A stretch of DNA of 64,000 nucleotides from JABWCQ01 sp964587105 (GTDB lineage: Bacteria; Electryoneota; RPQS01). Positions 44,036 to 53,475 of the stretch are shown here, piece by piece. The first letter of the stretch is position 1; each line of letters starts with the position of its first letter. The DNA lies in contig CAZPKG010000004.1 of NCBI GenBank assembly GCA_964587105.1, forward strand, positions 1-64,000, read 5' to 3'. A model generated the notes under the pieces. The model ran no database searches and was not told the DNA's origin. It saw only the letters and a list, made by a program, of their open reading frames with translations. A program made the translations under genes and the position numbers.

Positions 44036-47000
44036 TCACTTCAACAACACCATCTTTCGCGTCACAGATTGCTCACCGGCTTTCAGTGAATAGAAATACA
44101 CGCCCGAAGCCAACCTCGATCCGTCAAAGTTCACACGATGATGTCCGGCGGCAAGTGATTTATCAATCAACGCAGCCACTTCACGACCTGTCACGTCAAA
44201 AATTGTAAGCGTAGTTTGTCCCGCCATCGGCAATGCAAATTCAATCACCGTCTCCGGATTAAACGGATTGGGGTAATTTTGTGATAGCAAGAACTCGGTA
44301 ACAAGTTCCGGCTTCTCTTCCGCATCCGTGAAGATCGGATCGTAAAGACGTTGTGCAAACACGGAAAATTCCCATATGAACGCTGTCCGCGAATCAAGCC
44401 ATGCCAACGTCACACCACCTGCTCCGTCCGCAGTTGCCGCCATCTCATACTGTATGTAATCAAAATTACAAATCGGGCTTCCGTCAGCCTGCCAATACGA
44501 ATCCCCGCCAATTCTGCCGCGCGCGTCAAGATGCGTTCCATAGATATCTGCGGCCCATTGCTCCTGTGTTCGGTTTCGATCATCCTGCCAGAGAACATAC
44601 ACTTCGTTGTCGCTCAGTGCGAAAACTTTAGGCTGGTACTGATAATCTTGTGCGGCGCACAGTACGATTCCAGTTTGACCCCACAGCGTGTTCCCTGCTG
44701 AGTTGAAGCGTTGGGCAAAGATATCGGCGTCGTTATCAGAATGCATCGACCACGCAACGGTCAAATTGCCAACCCTGTCCGCAGCACAAGAAAAATCTTC
44801 CAGCCATCCTGCGACCGCAAGAAACTCAATGCCATGATCACTCCAAATGGACTGCCCCGTCACATTAATCTGCTGGGCAAAGGCGCGCGAAGTGTCGCCC
44901 GTGTCATCCAAAGTTTCCCAAACGAAATAGGCGCCGCCCAAATTGTTTGGGCATACGGCGAAGTCGGATGAGTAATTAATATTCGGTGTCGTGACCGAAT
45001 CGTCCCACACGACCGCACCTCCCGAGGCGATGCGCATCAGGTTCAAAAACGCTTGGGGATAAATCCCTGACTTGTAGGCAACGAGAACCGAGCCGTTGTC
45101 ACTCGGCATGATGTCAACAGTTGTAATGTCTTCATCAATAACTTCTTTGATCACCGCTTGACTCCAAATGGGTTGACAAACGGAATTTACGCGCATCGTT
45201 GCGTTATTCAAATAGTAAGTTTCACTGGCGTATAAACTCGCGGTGAAAAAGCAACCGCCGGATCCGTCAGCGAGGAGCTTGATTTGATCTTGGATTACCT
45301 CAACAGTACCCGGAAATTCCAACAAGACCCCTTGGCGCGGGCTAATGAAGTTACCTTGTCCGTCAAGGTGAACGATTCGAGGCACGTACCATCCCGGGGT
45401 GTAAGCGCCATAGGCCGCAAAGAATCCTCCGCTCCCGTCTTGCGTCATTCCAAAACCGTTGACGTCAACAGACTCACCGTTCTCGTCAACCGCCAATAAC
45501 CTACCCTCTGTTTCAAACATCGGAATCCCAAAAGCATCTTGAATCTGGAACCACAATTCACGTTTTCCGTTTGCTTCAGTTCGCCACGCGATTGCCGTTG
45601 CTCCGCCATTCAACTTAACAATTTCAATACTACTGCAATTCGCTTCAGCGCCAGTCGCAAACTCGTGAGGAGTCGCGTATTGGAGCGCGCCTGTGACAAA
45701 ATTTAACCTCTGTGCTCGCAATGAAGAGTTACGGTACAAGTTTTCAAGCCAGAACACACGCACGGAATTGTCGAAAAGCACAGGTGGAGAGCTGACCGTA
45801 TAAGCATCGGTAACCACATTGACTGCGACGCCACAGTCGTCGCCCCACGGTCGAGTTTGATCGCTCGCAATGCGAACGACACGATTCTCTTCGTTGTAAA
45901 GTCCAGAGTATTCGTATCGCTTGTAATTGCAAATTAGTCCTCCGGCGCGATCGGAAGTGATTGTCGCTTTTCCAAAATCTTCTGAAGTGGTTTCCGAAAC
46001 GCAAACCGTATTGCCGGCGACGCCCCAGGCTTGCGTTCCAGCGAGATTGATTTTCTGTGCCACAAGTGACGCGGAGTCAGATTGGTAGCGATAATACACC
46101 GCCATCACGCCATCCAGAGTTCCGTTGTTGTACGACTGAGCAACACTTCTCAGTCGATTATTTTCAGCCAGATCAATAAACGGAGCACCGCCATTTGCCC
46201 AACTTGCCACACCTTGCGCGTTCAAATGTTGAGCGTACGCTTGTGCCTCTTGATTGGAGCGAACCCATGTGACAAACATGCCACCGTTGCCGTCGCCGCA
46301 TACTCCGATCTCTCTGAACCGGACATTGTCGCGTTTCAATTCAACTCCGGCAGTATCATTCCAGGCAAACGATCCGTTCTGGAGTAGTTTGTTCGCATAG
46401 AGGATTGTATCACCGTTGATGATTTGATACCACGCGAATACTAATCCGCCTGCAAAGTCACTCGCGACGTTGAGTTGATTCGTTGCGAGACGCATGTTGA
46501 GTCGAACAGATTCCGGCCATTCAAGCTGACCAGTGGCGCTAACTTTTACGGCCCAATGATCCATGATGCTCCAAGTAACTATTGCTCCACCGCCGCTGGC
46601 ATGAACCGTGAAGCTGGTGAGCATCCACTCCGTTTGTCGGGGGACAACCTCGATTCCAGCCAAACCGCTTGCCCAAATCGGAGCGCCGTTGTCATCAATT
46701 TTGATGGCTCGCAGCGTGCCGATTCCGTATTGCCCGGTGGCCGGGCCATCGGAGGCAATCTGCTCTTGATCCATCCAGCAAATGACCCATCCGCCCTCAA
46801 CAGCAACGGCATGTGGGGCGGCGGCCTTGTGGTCCCCCTGGGCAACCATTCTGCCTCCCGCGTCCCAAAGCGCATCTCCATTTGGGGATAATAACTGCCC
46901 TAACACAATCTGTTCACCGCCGCGAGACTGTGCCCAGACCAACAGCGTAGCGCCGTCCGTGCGCGAAACCGAGGAGAAGTCGATAATAGCAGAAACCGCG

Positions 47001-47095
47001 CGAACGGGAATCCCATCAGCATCCCATTGGCGCGGTTCGGCAAAGGCGAGGGTGCTAAATAGCAGCCCAAGTAGCAAAATAAAACGTCCCAACAT
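44036..47095 (-). CDS. Large secreted propeller-like protein with T9SS tail (tandem paralogue 2)
   Basis: 1019 residues from the ATG at complement 47093-47095, with CGGAGGTGG just upstream; an in-frame ATG 36 bases further upstream is not preferred. Signal peptide LGRFILLLGLLFSTLAFA, then EPRQWDADGIPVRAV, almost the same as the downstream-numbered neighbour. Repeats such as GATLLVWAQSRGGEQIVLGQLLSPNG and SAWSI-like WSMHSDNDADIFAQRFNSAG run through the body. The tail is SQNYPNPFNPETVIEFALPMAG ... KMVLLK. Closer in its N-terminal half to the 47.3-50.3 kb gene than to the 41-44 kb one. Confidence 0.75.
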   Translation of the reverse strand: MLGRFILLLGLLFSTLAFAEPRQWDADGIPVRAVSAIIDFSSVSRTDGATLLVWAQSRGGEQIVLGQLLSPNGDALWDAGGRMVAQGDHKAAAPHAVAVEGGWVICWMDQEQIASDGPATGQYGIGTLRAIKIDDNGAPIWASGLAGIEVVPRQTEWMLTSFTVHASGGGAIVTWSIMDHWAVKVSATGQLEWPESVRLNMRLATNQLNVASDFAGGLVFAWYQIINGDTILYANKLLQNGSFAWNDTAGVELKRDNVRFREIGVCGDGNGGMFVTWVRSNQEAQAYAQHLNAQGVASWANGGAPFIDLAENNRLRSVAQSYNNGTLDGVMAVYYRYQSDSASLVAQKINLAGTQAWGVAGNTVCVSETTSEDFGKATITSDRAGGLICNYKRYEYSGLYNEENRVVRIASDQTRPWGDDCGVAVNVVTDAYTVSSPPVLFDNSVRVFWLENLYRNSSLRAQRLNFVTGALQYATPHEFATGAEANCSSIEIVKLNGGATAIAWRTEANGKRELWFQIQDAFGIPMFETEGRLLAVDENGESVDVNGFGMTQDGSGGFFAAYGAYTPGWYVPRIVHLDGQGNFISPRQGVLLEFPGTVEVIQDQIKLLADGSGGCFFTASLYASETYYLNNATMRVNSVCQPIWSQAVIKEVIDEDITTVDIMPSDNGSVLVAYKSGIYPQAFLNLMRIASGGAVVWDDSVTTPNINYSSDFAVCPNNLGGAYFVWETLDDTGDTSRAFAQQINVTGQSIWSDHGIEFLAVAGWLEDFSCAADRVGNLTVAWSMHSDNDADIFAQRFNSAGNTLWGQTGIVLCAAQDYQYQPKVFALSDNEVYVLWQDDRNRTQEQWAADIYGTHLDARGRIGGDSYWQADGSPICNFDYIQYEMAATADGAGGVTLAWLDSRTAFIWEFSVFAQRLYDPIFTDAEEKPELVTEFLLSQNYPNPFNPETVIEFALPMAGQTTLTIFDVTGREVAALIDKSLAAGHHRVNFDGSRLASGVYFYSLKAGEQSVTRKMVLLK

Positions 47096-47199
47096 AACCC
47101 ACCTCCGAAGAGTTTGATAGTCAAGAAGCAAAACTAAGGTGATTCATACAATAAAGGTGACAAATATGGCTTTGTCAAGCGAAAAAGTCACCGAAATGA

Positions 47200-47237
47200 A
47201 ATTCCCCCCGACACCATTGCAGGTATCGGGGGGAATT
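47200..47237 (-). terminator. Palindrome between tandem paralogues, possible terminator
   Basis: AATTCCCCCCGACACC (47200-47215) pairs with GGTATCGGGGGGAATT (47222-47237). It stands 43 bases beyond the stop of the 47281-50349 gene on its strand, but lacks a T run, so it may instead be a repeat. Confidence 0.5.
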
Positions 47238-47280
47238 AGGTCTAATTATGAACTAATAAGACAATGATGCCTCGATCACA

Positions 47281-50200
47281 TCAACGCAGCAGCACCATCT
47301 TTCTCGTCAACGTTGAATTTCCGGTATTAAGAGTATAGAAATATACGCCGGACGACAGCTCCGTGGCATCGAAGTTCACTCGGTGGTTTCCGGCCGCGAG
47401 CGCCCCGTTCACGAGTGTCGCAACCTCGCGCCCTGTCACATCAAACACCCGAAGCGTTGCCTTTCCTTCAGTCGGCAAAGTGAATTCAATCACCGTCTCA
47501 GGATTAAACGGATTGGGATAGTTTTGTGAAAGAGAAAATTCGGTGGGGAGTTCGGGCTTCTCTTCAGCATCCGTAAAGATCGGATCAAAAAGTCTTTGCG
47601 AAAATACTGCGAAGTCCCAGTCAAAGTTACCGCGCTGATCACGGAAAATCAGCGTGGCGCCACCCATGCCATCATTGATGGCTTGCGGAACGGTTTGCAC
47701 ATGCAGATAGTCGCAAACAACACTGCCGTTTTCTTGCCAGTACGAATCACCGCCGATCCTGCCACGCGCATCAAGGTGAGTGGCATAAATATCGGCAGGC
47801 CACCAGAAATTCTCTGCCGCTTCTCGATGATCTTCCCAGAAGATATACACCTCGTTGTCACTAATTGAAACGACGCTTGGATTGTATTGGCCCAGTGGCT
47901 CGTCGCAGATGACTAGCCCGCTGTCTCCCCACATTAGTTCGCCGGAATGCGAAACGCGCTGCGCGAAAACGTCGGAGTTGCCTTCATTGTCATATATAGA
48001 CCACGCGATGGTTGCATTACCTACTGGATCGACATCCATGCTCATCGATTCTAAAGGCCAATTTGTTTCACCAATGGTAACGCCGTCCACGCCCCACATC
48101 GGATCGCCGGACGCGTTCACACGTTGAGCAAGAATCATGTTGCGGCTTTGTTCGCTATTGTTGGACTGCCAAACAACAATGGCTCCTCCTGAGTGATCTG
48201 TTTGCACGCTGCCGAAGCGGAAATCAGGGACAGCGTTCCTGTGCAGTAAGCTTGTCCAGCGAATTGTGCCGTCCGGCTGGATTCGCACGGCTTTGACATT
48301 TGTGTTGGGCCACAATCGATCAATATAAACCACAATACACGAACCGTCGTTGGAAGAGAAAACTCTTCGTGGCATCACTTCCCTTTGTGGATCTACTACA
48401 ACGACCGGATTCTGCCAAACGGGTTCGCAATTCGCGTTGACCCGCATGGTGACACTAACCAACATGAAATTTGCATCGTAAAGCGAAGCGGCAATGTAGC
48501 ACCCGCCTTGCCCGTCAGCCACGCACGAGGCCGACTCGAAATCACTGTACGTCGGCGTTTGAAAAAGTGTCACACCGGCAGGGTTTCCAATCCGTTCACC
48601 CATGCTATTAACGTGCGCAACGCGAAGAATATATGAAGAGCTTTGGTCATCCACTTTCATTACCGCGAAGAATCCTCCGCTGCCGTCCGGGCAAAGTGAG
48701 GGATTTGTTCCGGGAACTGGAGTGCCGTCGGGGTTCACACAGACAGAAATCCCGTTATGGTCGAGCTGCCGTTCTCCGAATACATCTTGGATCTGAAAGA
48801 ACACTGCATTTCTGCCTTGCACGCTCGTATTCCACGCGGTTGCGGTCGAGCCGTTGCTGAGCGCAACAATAGTTGAACTCCACGGTGTGTGTTCATCGGA
48901 GATCAGTAATACCCGCGGCGACGCATAGACATTTTCTCCGGTCGCCCAGTTAACGCGCTGTGTCTTGATACTGCTCACATAGCTGTCTGTTTCAAACCAC
49001 GTGACTTGCAGGCCGTCTTCACTCAGACTCGGAGCAAATATTCCGGACCAATACGAGAAATAGGTGGCTGTGTCAACAACTGTGCCGCAGTCGTTGCCCC
49101 ACGGTTTTGTACCGTCGCTGTTCACACGGGAAACTGTCAGGAAATTTCCATATACCGGCCAATCCTGATAGTTGCTGTAAAACGCAATTAATCCACCGTG
49201 ATTGTCCGTCTGAATTGTTCCGTGCTCAAAATACTGCGAGTTATCCGGGCTGATACAAATGCTCTCCCCGATGGTTCCCCACGGCAAATCGCCGTTCAGC
49301 ATAATCTTCTGACTGTGTGCCTCGTTATTGGGCAGACTTCGCGTGAACAAGATCAGCAAACCGTCCGGTGATTCCGAGTCGATACTCGTTGCAAGTGACA
49401 AGATCCTCTGATCGGCGCGCGCTTCTGATAATGCCACCGGATTATCCCAGACAAGGTCTCCTTGGCCGCTCACTCTGAGTGCGTAATGCGGTGAGCTTGC
49501 TTCTGAAGTTTTCCAGAGCACAAATGCTCCGCCCGTACCGTCCGCTGCAAGGGCCACGTCATTGAAATTCACATTCGACGTGCGAACAATCAAACCATCA
49601 CGGCCGTTCCACATCGGCACACCGTCCGGTGTGACGCGGTTTGCGCGCAGGAACGTATCACCATTTGCGATGTAGCTCCAGGTCCAGATGAGACCGCCTG
49701 TGCCGTCGCTCGCCAGGGCGGAGCTTGAGCCGTAGTAGCTGCCGTCAATGAATAAGTCATCAGGCCATTCAAGTTCACCTTGTTGATTCACTCTGCGGGC
49801 ATACAGTTCGCTAAAATCAGTCCATTGCACGATGCAGCCGCCGCCGCTTTCAAAAACAGAATACGTCGAAGGCTCAAACCACATGTTTTCAGGATTGATC
49901 GCGACGCCCTGTATTCCCGATGCCCAAATGGGCGTGCCTGCATCATTGACTTTGACGGCGCGCAATTTCGCGCTAATACACCAACCGCCATCCAATCTGT
50001 CGCACCACGCGAGAATCTCGGCATCGAGCCAGACGACAACCCAACCGCCGCTAACCGCGGTGACAGTCGGGAATCCGGCTTTGTACAAACCGCGCGCGAT
50101 CATCCGTCCGCCATCCTCCCACATAGGCTCACCGGCAGGCGAGAGGAGTTGACCCATGACAACCGGTTCGGCTTCGAAAGATTCCGCCCAAACGACAAGT

Positions 50201-50349
50201 GTCGAACCGTCGGCACGTGTGGCTTGTGCGTAATCATTGACACTAAAAGCCGCGTCAACAGGAAGCCCATTGGTGTCCCATTGGCGCGGCTCGGCAAATA
50301 CGCTGGCGCTGAACAGCAGCCCAAGCAGCAAAATAGTGCGTCCAAACAT
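47281..50349 (-). CDS. Large secreted propeller-like protein with T9SS tail (tandem paralogue 1)
   Basis: 1022 residues; CGAGGTGG precedes ATG (complement 50347-50349). Signal peptide FGRTILLLGLLFSASVFA then EPRQWDTNGLPVDAAF. The first 60 residues align almost position by position with paralogue 2 (GSTLVVWAESFEAEPVVMGQ), as does the last 90 (SLSQNYPNPFNPETVIEFTLP ... LRVFDVTGREVATLVNG), showing recent duplication. The middle is more diverged but keeps the same repeat rhythm (IVVWQSNNSEQSRNMILAQR). Upstream gene of the tandem set. Likely a surface or extracellular binding protein. Confidence 0.75.
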   Translation of the reverse strand: MFGRTILLLGLLFSASVFAEPRQWDTNGLPVDAAFSVNDYAQATRADGSTLVVWAESFEAEPVVMGQLLSPAGEPMWEDGGRMIARGLYKAGFPTVTAVSGGWVVVWLDAEILAWCDRLDGGWCISAKLRAVKVNDAGTPIWASGIQGVAINPENMWFEPSTYSVFESGGGCIVQWTDFSELYARRVNQQGELEWPDDLFIDGSYYGSSSALASDGTGGLIWTWSYIANGDTFLRANRVTPDGVPMWNGRDGLIVRTSNVNFNDVALAADGTGGAFVLWKTSEASSPHYALRVSGQGDLVWDNPVALSEARADQRILSLATSIDSESPDGLLILFTRSLPNNEAHSQKIMLNGDLPWGTIGESICISPDNSQYFEHGTIQTDNHGGLIAFYSNYQDWPVYGNFLTVSRVNSDGTKPWGNDCGTVVDTATYFSYWSGIFAPSLSEDGLQVTWFETDSYVSSIKTQRVNWATGENVYASPRVLLISDEHTPWSSTIVALSNGSTATAWNTSVQGRNAVFFQIQDVFGERQLDHNGISVCVNPDGTPVPGTNPSLCPDGSGGFFAVMKVDDQSSSYILRVAHVNSMGERIGNPAGVTLFQTPTYSDFESASCVADGQGGCYIAASLYDANFMLVSVTMRVNANCEPVWQNPVVVVDPQREVMPRRVFSSNDGSCIVVYIDRLWPNTNVKAVRIQPDGTIRWTSLLHRNAVPDFRFGSVQTDHSGGAIVVWQSNNSEQSRNMILAQRVNASGDPMWGVDGVTIGETNWPLESMSMDVDPVGNATIAWSIYDNEGNSDVFAQRVSHSGELMWGDSGLVICDEPLGQYNPSVVSISDNEVYIFWEDHREAAENFWWPADIYATHLDARGRIGGDSYWQENGSVVCDYLHVQTVPQAINDGMGGATLIFRDQRGNFDWDFAVFSQRLFDPIFTDAEEKPELPTEFSLSQNYPNPFNPETVIEFTLPTEGKATLRVFDVTGREVATLVNGALAAGNHRVNFDATELSSGVYFYTLNTGNSTLTRKMVLLR

Positions 50350-50737
50350 AATCCACCTCGAAAGTTAAGTTACCCGAGAAGCAGGAAATTAGAGGATACG
50401 GATATATAACAACACAAAACCCGCTTTGTCAAGCGGGTTTGTCACACAAAATTATTTAACAAAACACCCTTTTCACCATTGTAGGTCTCCAGACCCGCAA
50501 TGGCGGCCAAAATTAGAGTGTCGCCGAGCGTGGGCGTCCCCGCCCCGCCGGAATCTGGAAAATAACGCAAAACATGGTAAATAGATAGACCTGCTGCAAC
50601 GAGTAGTTATTTCAAGATAGGCTCTAAGCATAAAAGGACGCTTAAGCACGAATTAGAAAGTTTGAATTACAAGTTTCGCTCGGGGTTCGGGGCACCCGCA
50701 GCGGGTGCCGCCGCGTGACGTGACACTTACAGAATAC
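50350..50737. other. Intergenic region with terminator and palindromes
   Basis: About 390 bases without a gene. It holds the hairpin AAACCCGCTT/AAGCGGGTTT (50417-50440) with T-rich flanks, which could end the 50738 gene on the minus strand. It also holds a nested palindrome CCATTG-GGTCT-AGACC-CAATGG (50476-50503), a CCCCGCCGGAATCTGG fragment of family D (about 50543-50558), and the GGCACCCGC/GCGGGTGCC palindrome (50691-50713, family C). The promoter of the 50349 gene should lie here but was not identified. Confidence 0.6.
50417..50440 (-). terminator. Hairpin terminator
   Basis: AAACCCGCTT (50417-50426), TGTC loop, AAGCGGGTTT (50431-50440), with a T-rich tail on each strand. Confidence 0.6.
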
Positions 50738-52168
50738 TCAAGCCCATCTAATAAAAGGCGAAGTGATATCCTTAAACTCACGACTCCACATTATTGACGG
50801 AACGTTAGATAAGTCACCTAGCAAGAAATCGAGAGCATTTCCAAGTCGCTCAGCAACTGCGATACCACGTAGTTGGCGAAGAACAGCTTCCAAGTGAGTT
50901 CGGCACCTAGAACTAGCCAGCTTGGAGTTAACCTCAGGCTCGAGCAAGCTTAAAATGACATCAACTATACCCTTGTCATCTAGGATACCAAGAAACTTAT
51001 CGTACATTGGGCCGCCTGCGGGGCTTACCCCATTCTGGTAACTTACCCCTCGTCCAATTCGGCAACGAAGGACGGAACGAATCAATTTGGCTCGAACAAC
51101 CTCGGGAATGTCAGTAGATTTGTGACAAAATTGTAGAATTTCTCGCATAATAGGAGGTTCAGAGTAAAAGTTGTCCCACCCATCATGAGCATCGTCCAAT
51201 CGCTCAGCTAAATTATTAAGTGTGATAGTTCTAGTGGGCAATGACTCAAACATTCTTCCGTCAACTAAAACAAGGAACTCAATCCCTTTGTCAAGTTTAC
51301 TCTGCAATAGATTGGTTCTATACCCGTCGATCATGGTCCCAATTCGAAATTTCACACTCTCGACACCCATCGTCCAAACTGACGGAGCAATCTTGGCAAT
51401 GTTTGCCCGAAGAATCTGCGAGCTTTGTGGGTCCACAAACATTCCAAATAGCGAAATGAGAAGATTGTTAACATGTGGGAGCGAAAGGTTCTTGAGCTCA
51501 TCGCGAAACCTCTCGGATGTCGAATCGTCAATAACATCGGTTCGCATTTTGAGATTGTCCACGAGAGATTTTATTTTTATAGCAGACTCTGATGGACGAT
51601 CCTGCAATACATCCTTTACACAAGTTTGCAACCAACCCAATAGTTCATATCCTCCAATGCTCTCCACGTTTGGGTGCGAAGCCGCAACTTCATTCCGCAT
51701 TGTCAAAATATGGTCTAACTTACGATAAACCACATCAGAGACTAATTCGAGTTTTTTGCAGGTATCAAGTAAGACACTATCTTTGAGACCTCCGAGATCA
51801 TTTTCGTCCTTATAACTTGCTCTATTATTTCCACCTACTGCAGCATCATAGAAAAGATCGATTCCATAAACGATAACTTTCTTTCTCAAATTCAGGACTA
51901 CTTCATTCCAAATGTAGTTTAATGCCGCGTCAAAGAGACCGATGGCCGTTGCGCCCACAAACTTCGACAGATACCTTGCTTCCACTTTCTCTTCCGGAGG
52001 AAGATTGTTCAAGAAATAAGGCAAATTATCGCCAACGACTCTGCGCTCTTCGGTAGACGCGATAATGTTGTCTGTTGGAAGCCCGAATTGCTGGAGATAA
52101 CTTGAAAATACACCTGTGTCAGCAGCTAATTCTGCACTTTTCTTCTTTTCAGGTAAATTGTCCGTCAT
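50738..52168 (-). CDS. Unknown 476-residue protein with a HEPN-like RNxxxxxH motif
   Basis: Family not recognised. It has no signal peptide or membrane helix and looks mostly helical. Around residues 70-165 the sequence LFDAALNYIWNEVVLNLR ... KLDHILTMRNEVAASHPN resembles HEPN nuclease domains, where R and H of the Rx4-6H motif (here Arg158, Asn159, His165) form the RNase site. Codon and base use are AT-richer than the neighbouring genes. It lies at the end of the flippase-oxidoreductase group with a 30-base gap and a TGAGGC site. An abortive-infection or toxin role is a hypothesis; HEPN assignment is by motif only. Confidence 0.5.
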   Translation of the reverse strand: MTDNLPEKKKSAELAADTGVFSSYLQQFGLPTDNIIASTEERRVVGDNLPYFLNNLPPEEKVEARYLSKFVGATAIGLFDAALNYIWNEVVLNLRKKVIVYGIDLFYDAAVGGNNRASYKDENDLGGLKDSVLLDTCKKLELVSDVVYRKLDHILTMRNEVAASHPNVESIGGYELLGWLQTCVKDVLQDRPSESAIKIKSLVDNLKMRTDVIDDSTSERFRDELKNLSLPHVNNLLISLFGMFVDPQSSQILRANIAKIAPSVWTMGVESVKFRIGTMIDGYRTNLLQSKLDKGIEFLVLVDGRMFESLPTRTITLNNLAERLDDAHDGWDNFYSEPPIMREILQFCHKSTDIPEVVRAKLIRSVLRCRIGRGVSYQNGVSPAGGPMYDKFLGILDDKGIVDVILSLLEPEVNSKLASSRCRTHLEAVLRQLRGIAVAERLGNALDFLLGDLSNVPSIMWSREFKDITSPFIRWA

Positions 52169-52198
52169 TTATAGCCTCATGTCTTTCGAAAATACAAG

Positions 52199-53200
52199 CT
52201 ATTCTCGTCCTGTTGCGGTTTCTGTTGTTCCAATCTTCTCCAGTATCTGCACAGCGACTTTCAACGCATTTAGTCCGTCCTGACCTGTCACGGGAGGTTC
52301 GGTGTTGGTTATAATTGCATTGAAAAATGCCTTTTGCTCCATATCAATCGCGTTGCCTTCCGGTGCGCTCGGAGCGCCCATCAATATCTTGCGTTTGACG
52401 GCACCTTTTTCGATTTCGCCTAACAGCATCGTGCCGGGCTGACTCGCTTCATCGGCGTGCGCAAGTCTGAATTGCTGAACTTCACCTTTCGCAAAATCGA
52501 GCGAGATATAGCTGTCCTCAGAGAACATTCTCAGCTTGCGCATCGGATTCGCGCTGATTCTCGATGCCGTCACATTGGCCACACCGCCCGATGGAAATGT
52601 CAAACGCGCATTGGCAATATCGGCCGCTTCACTAATGACCGCGACACCGGACGCATCAATGTGTGTAGGAAATTCGCCCATCAGTTTCAAAATCAAATCC
52701 AAATCGTGAATCATCAAATCCAGCACTACGGCGACGTCCGTACCGCGCGGTTTGAATTGTGCGAGTCTGTGCGCTTCAATAAACTTCGGATGCGGATAGT
52801 CCGTGCCGAGCGAGCGAAACGCGCGGCTGAACCGTTCCACATGCCCGACTTGAATCACAAGCTTTTTCGCTTTGGCCAAAGCCACAAGCTCTTCGCCTTC
52901 TGCCACAGTGGTAGTTATCGGCTTTTCTAAGAACACGTGCTTGCCTGCTTCTAAAGCCTGCTTGGCAACGGCATAGTGTGACGACGTGGCCGATACAACC
53001 AGCAGCGCGTCGCTTTCATCAATAACCTGTTTCAAATCCGCAGCCGAAAGCCCGCCAAATTGCTCGGCCACAGCCTGCGCTTTTTCTTTATCTGTATCAA
53101 ACACTCTGCTCCAACTCACTTCGGAGTTCTGAGCGAGCAGACGGGAGTGGATCGTACCGAGATAGCCCGCACCGACCACACCGACACGCAAATTAGTCAC
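52199..53200 (-). CDS. Gfo/Idh/MocA-family sugar-nucleotide oxidoreductase
   Basis: 333 residues with a GTG start (complement 53198-53200), AGGT upstream, overlapping the small protein before it. The N-terminal Rossmann fold has VGVVGAGYLGTIHSRLL; the substrate-binding EKPITTT motif and GHVERFSRAFRSLG follow. The GHVERF segment and neighbourhood (lpxB 12 kb away, flippase) recall GnnA-type UDP-GlcNAc 3-dehydrogenases that make 2,3-diamino sugars for lipid A. The specific substrate is not proven; no aminotransferase partner (GnnB) is next to it. Confidence 0.8.
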   Translation of the reverse strand: MTNLRVGVVGAGYLGTIHSRLLAQNSEVSWSRVFDTDKEKAQAVAEQFGGLSAADLKQVIDESDALLVVSATSSHYAVAKQALEAGKHVFLEKPITTTVAEGEELVALAKAKKLVIQVGHVERFSRAFRSLGTDYPHPKFIEAHRLAQFKPRGTDVAVVLDLMIHDLDLILKLMGEFPTHIDASGVAVISEAADIANARLTFPSGGVANVTASRISANPMRKLRMFSEDSYISLDFAKGEVQQFRLAHADEASQPGTMLLGEIEKGAVKRKILMGAPSAPEGNAIDMEQKAFFNAIITNTEPPVTGQDGLNALKVAVQILEKIGTTETATGRE

Positions 53201-53426
53201 GGGAAATAAACCTCATGTGAAAGTAAATGGTAAGCCCCGCGGACAAAAAGCACGCGAAGCTGAATATCAATAACGGCACGGCGTTCAGCGGCTCGTTCGA
53301 GACCACTGGGTCAAGCACGAGCACGGCCGCCACAATGCCGGTCAAACCTGCGGCGATAGCAAAAATGTTGCGCAATCGGCGATTGCGGCGAGTGGTTTGC
53401 AGACGGTCAAATGACGGAATCTCCAC
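53193..53426 (-). CDS. Small two-helix membrane protein
   Basis: 77 residues from GTG at complement 53424-53426, chosen because GAGGTG lies 6 bases upstream; a longer frame from 53552 would run into the flippase gene. Two helices (FAIAAGLTGIVAAVLVLD and NAVPLLIFSFACFLSAGLTIYF) flank a short loop. Its last codons overlap the start of the oxidoreductase by 8 bases. Unknown family. Confidence 0.6.
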   Translation of the reverse strand: MEIPSFDRLQTTRRNRRLRNIFAIAAGLTGIVAAVLVLDPVVSNEPLNAVPLLIFSFACFLSAGLTIYFHMRFISRD

Positions 53427-53475
53427 AAGACACCTCAACGGCAGGACAGAAGGGAGGGGGACAACAAAGAGGACT

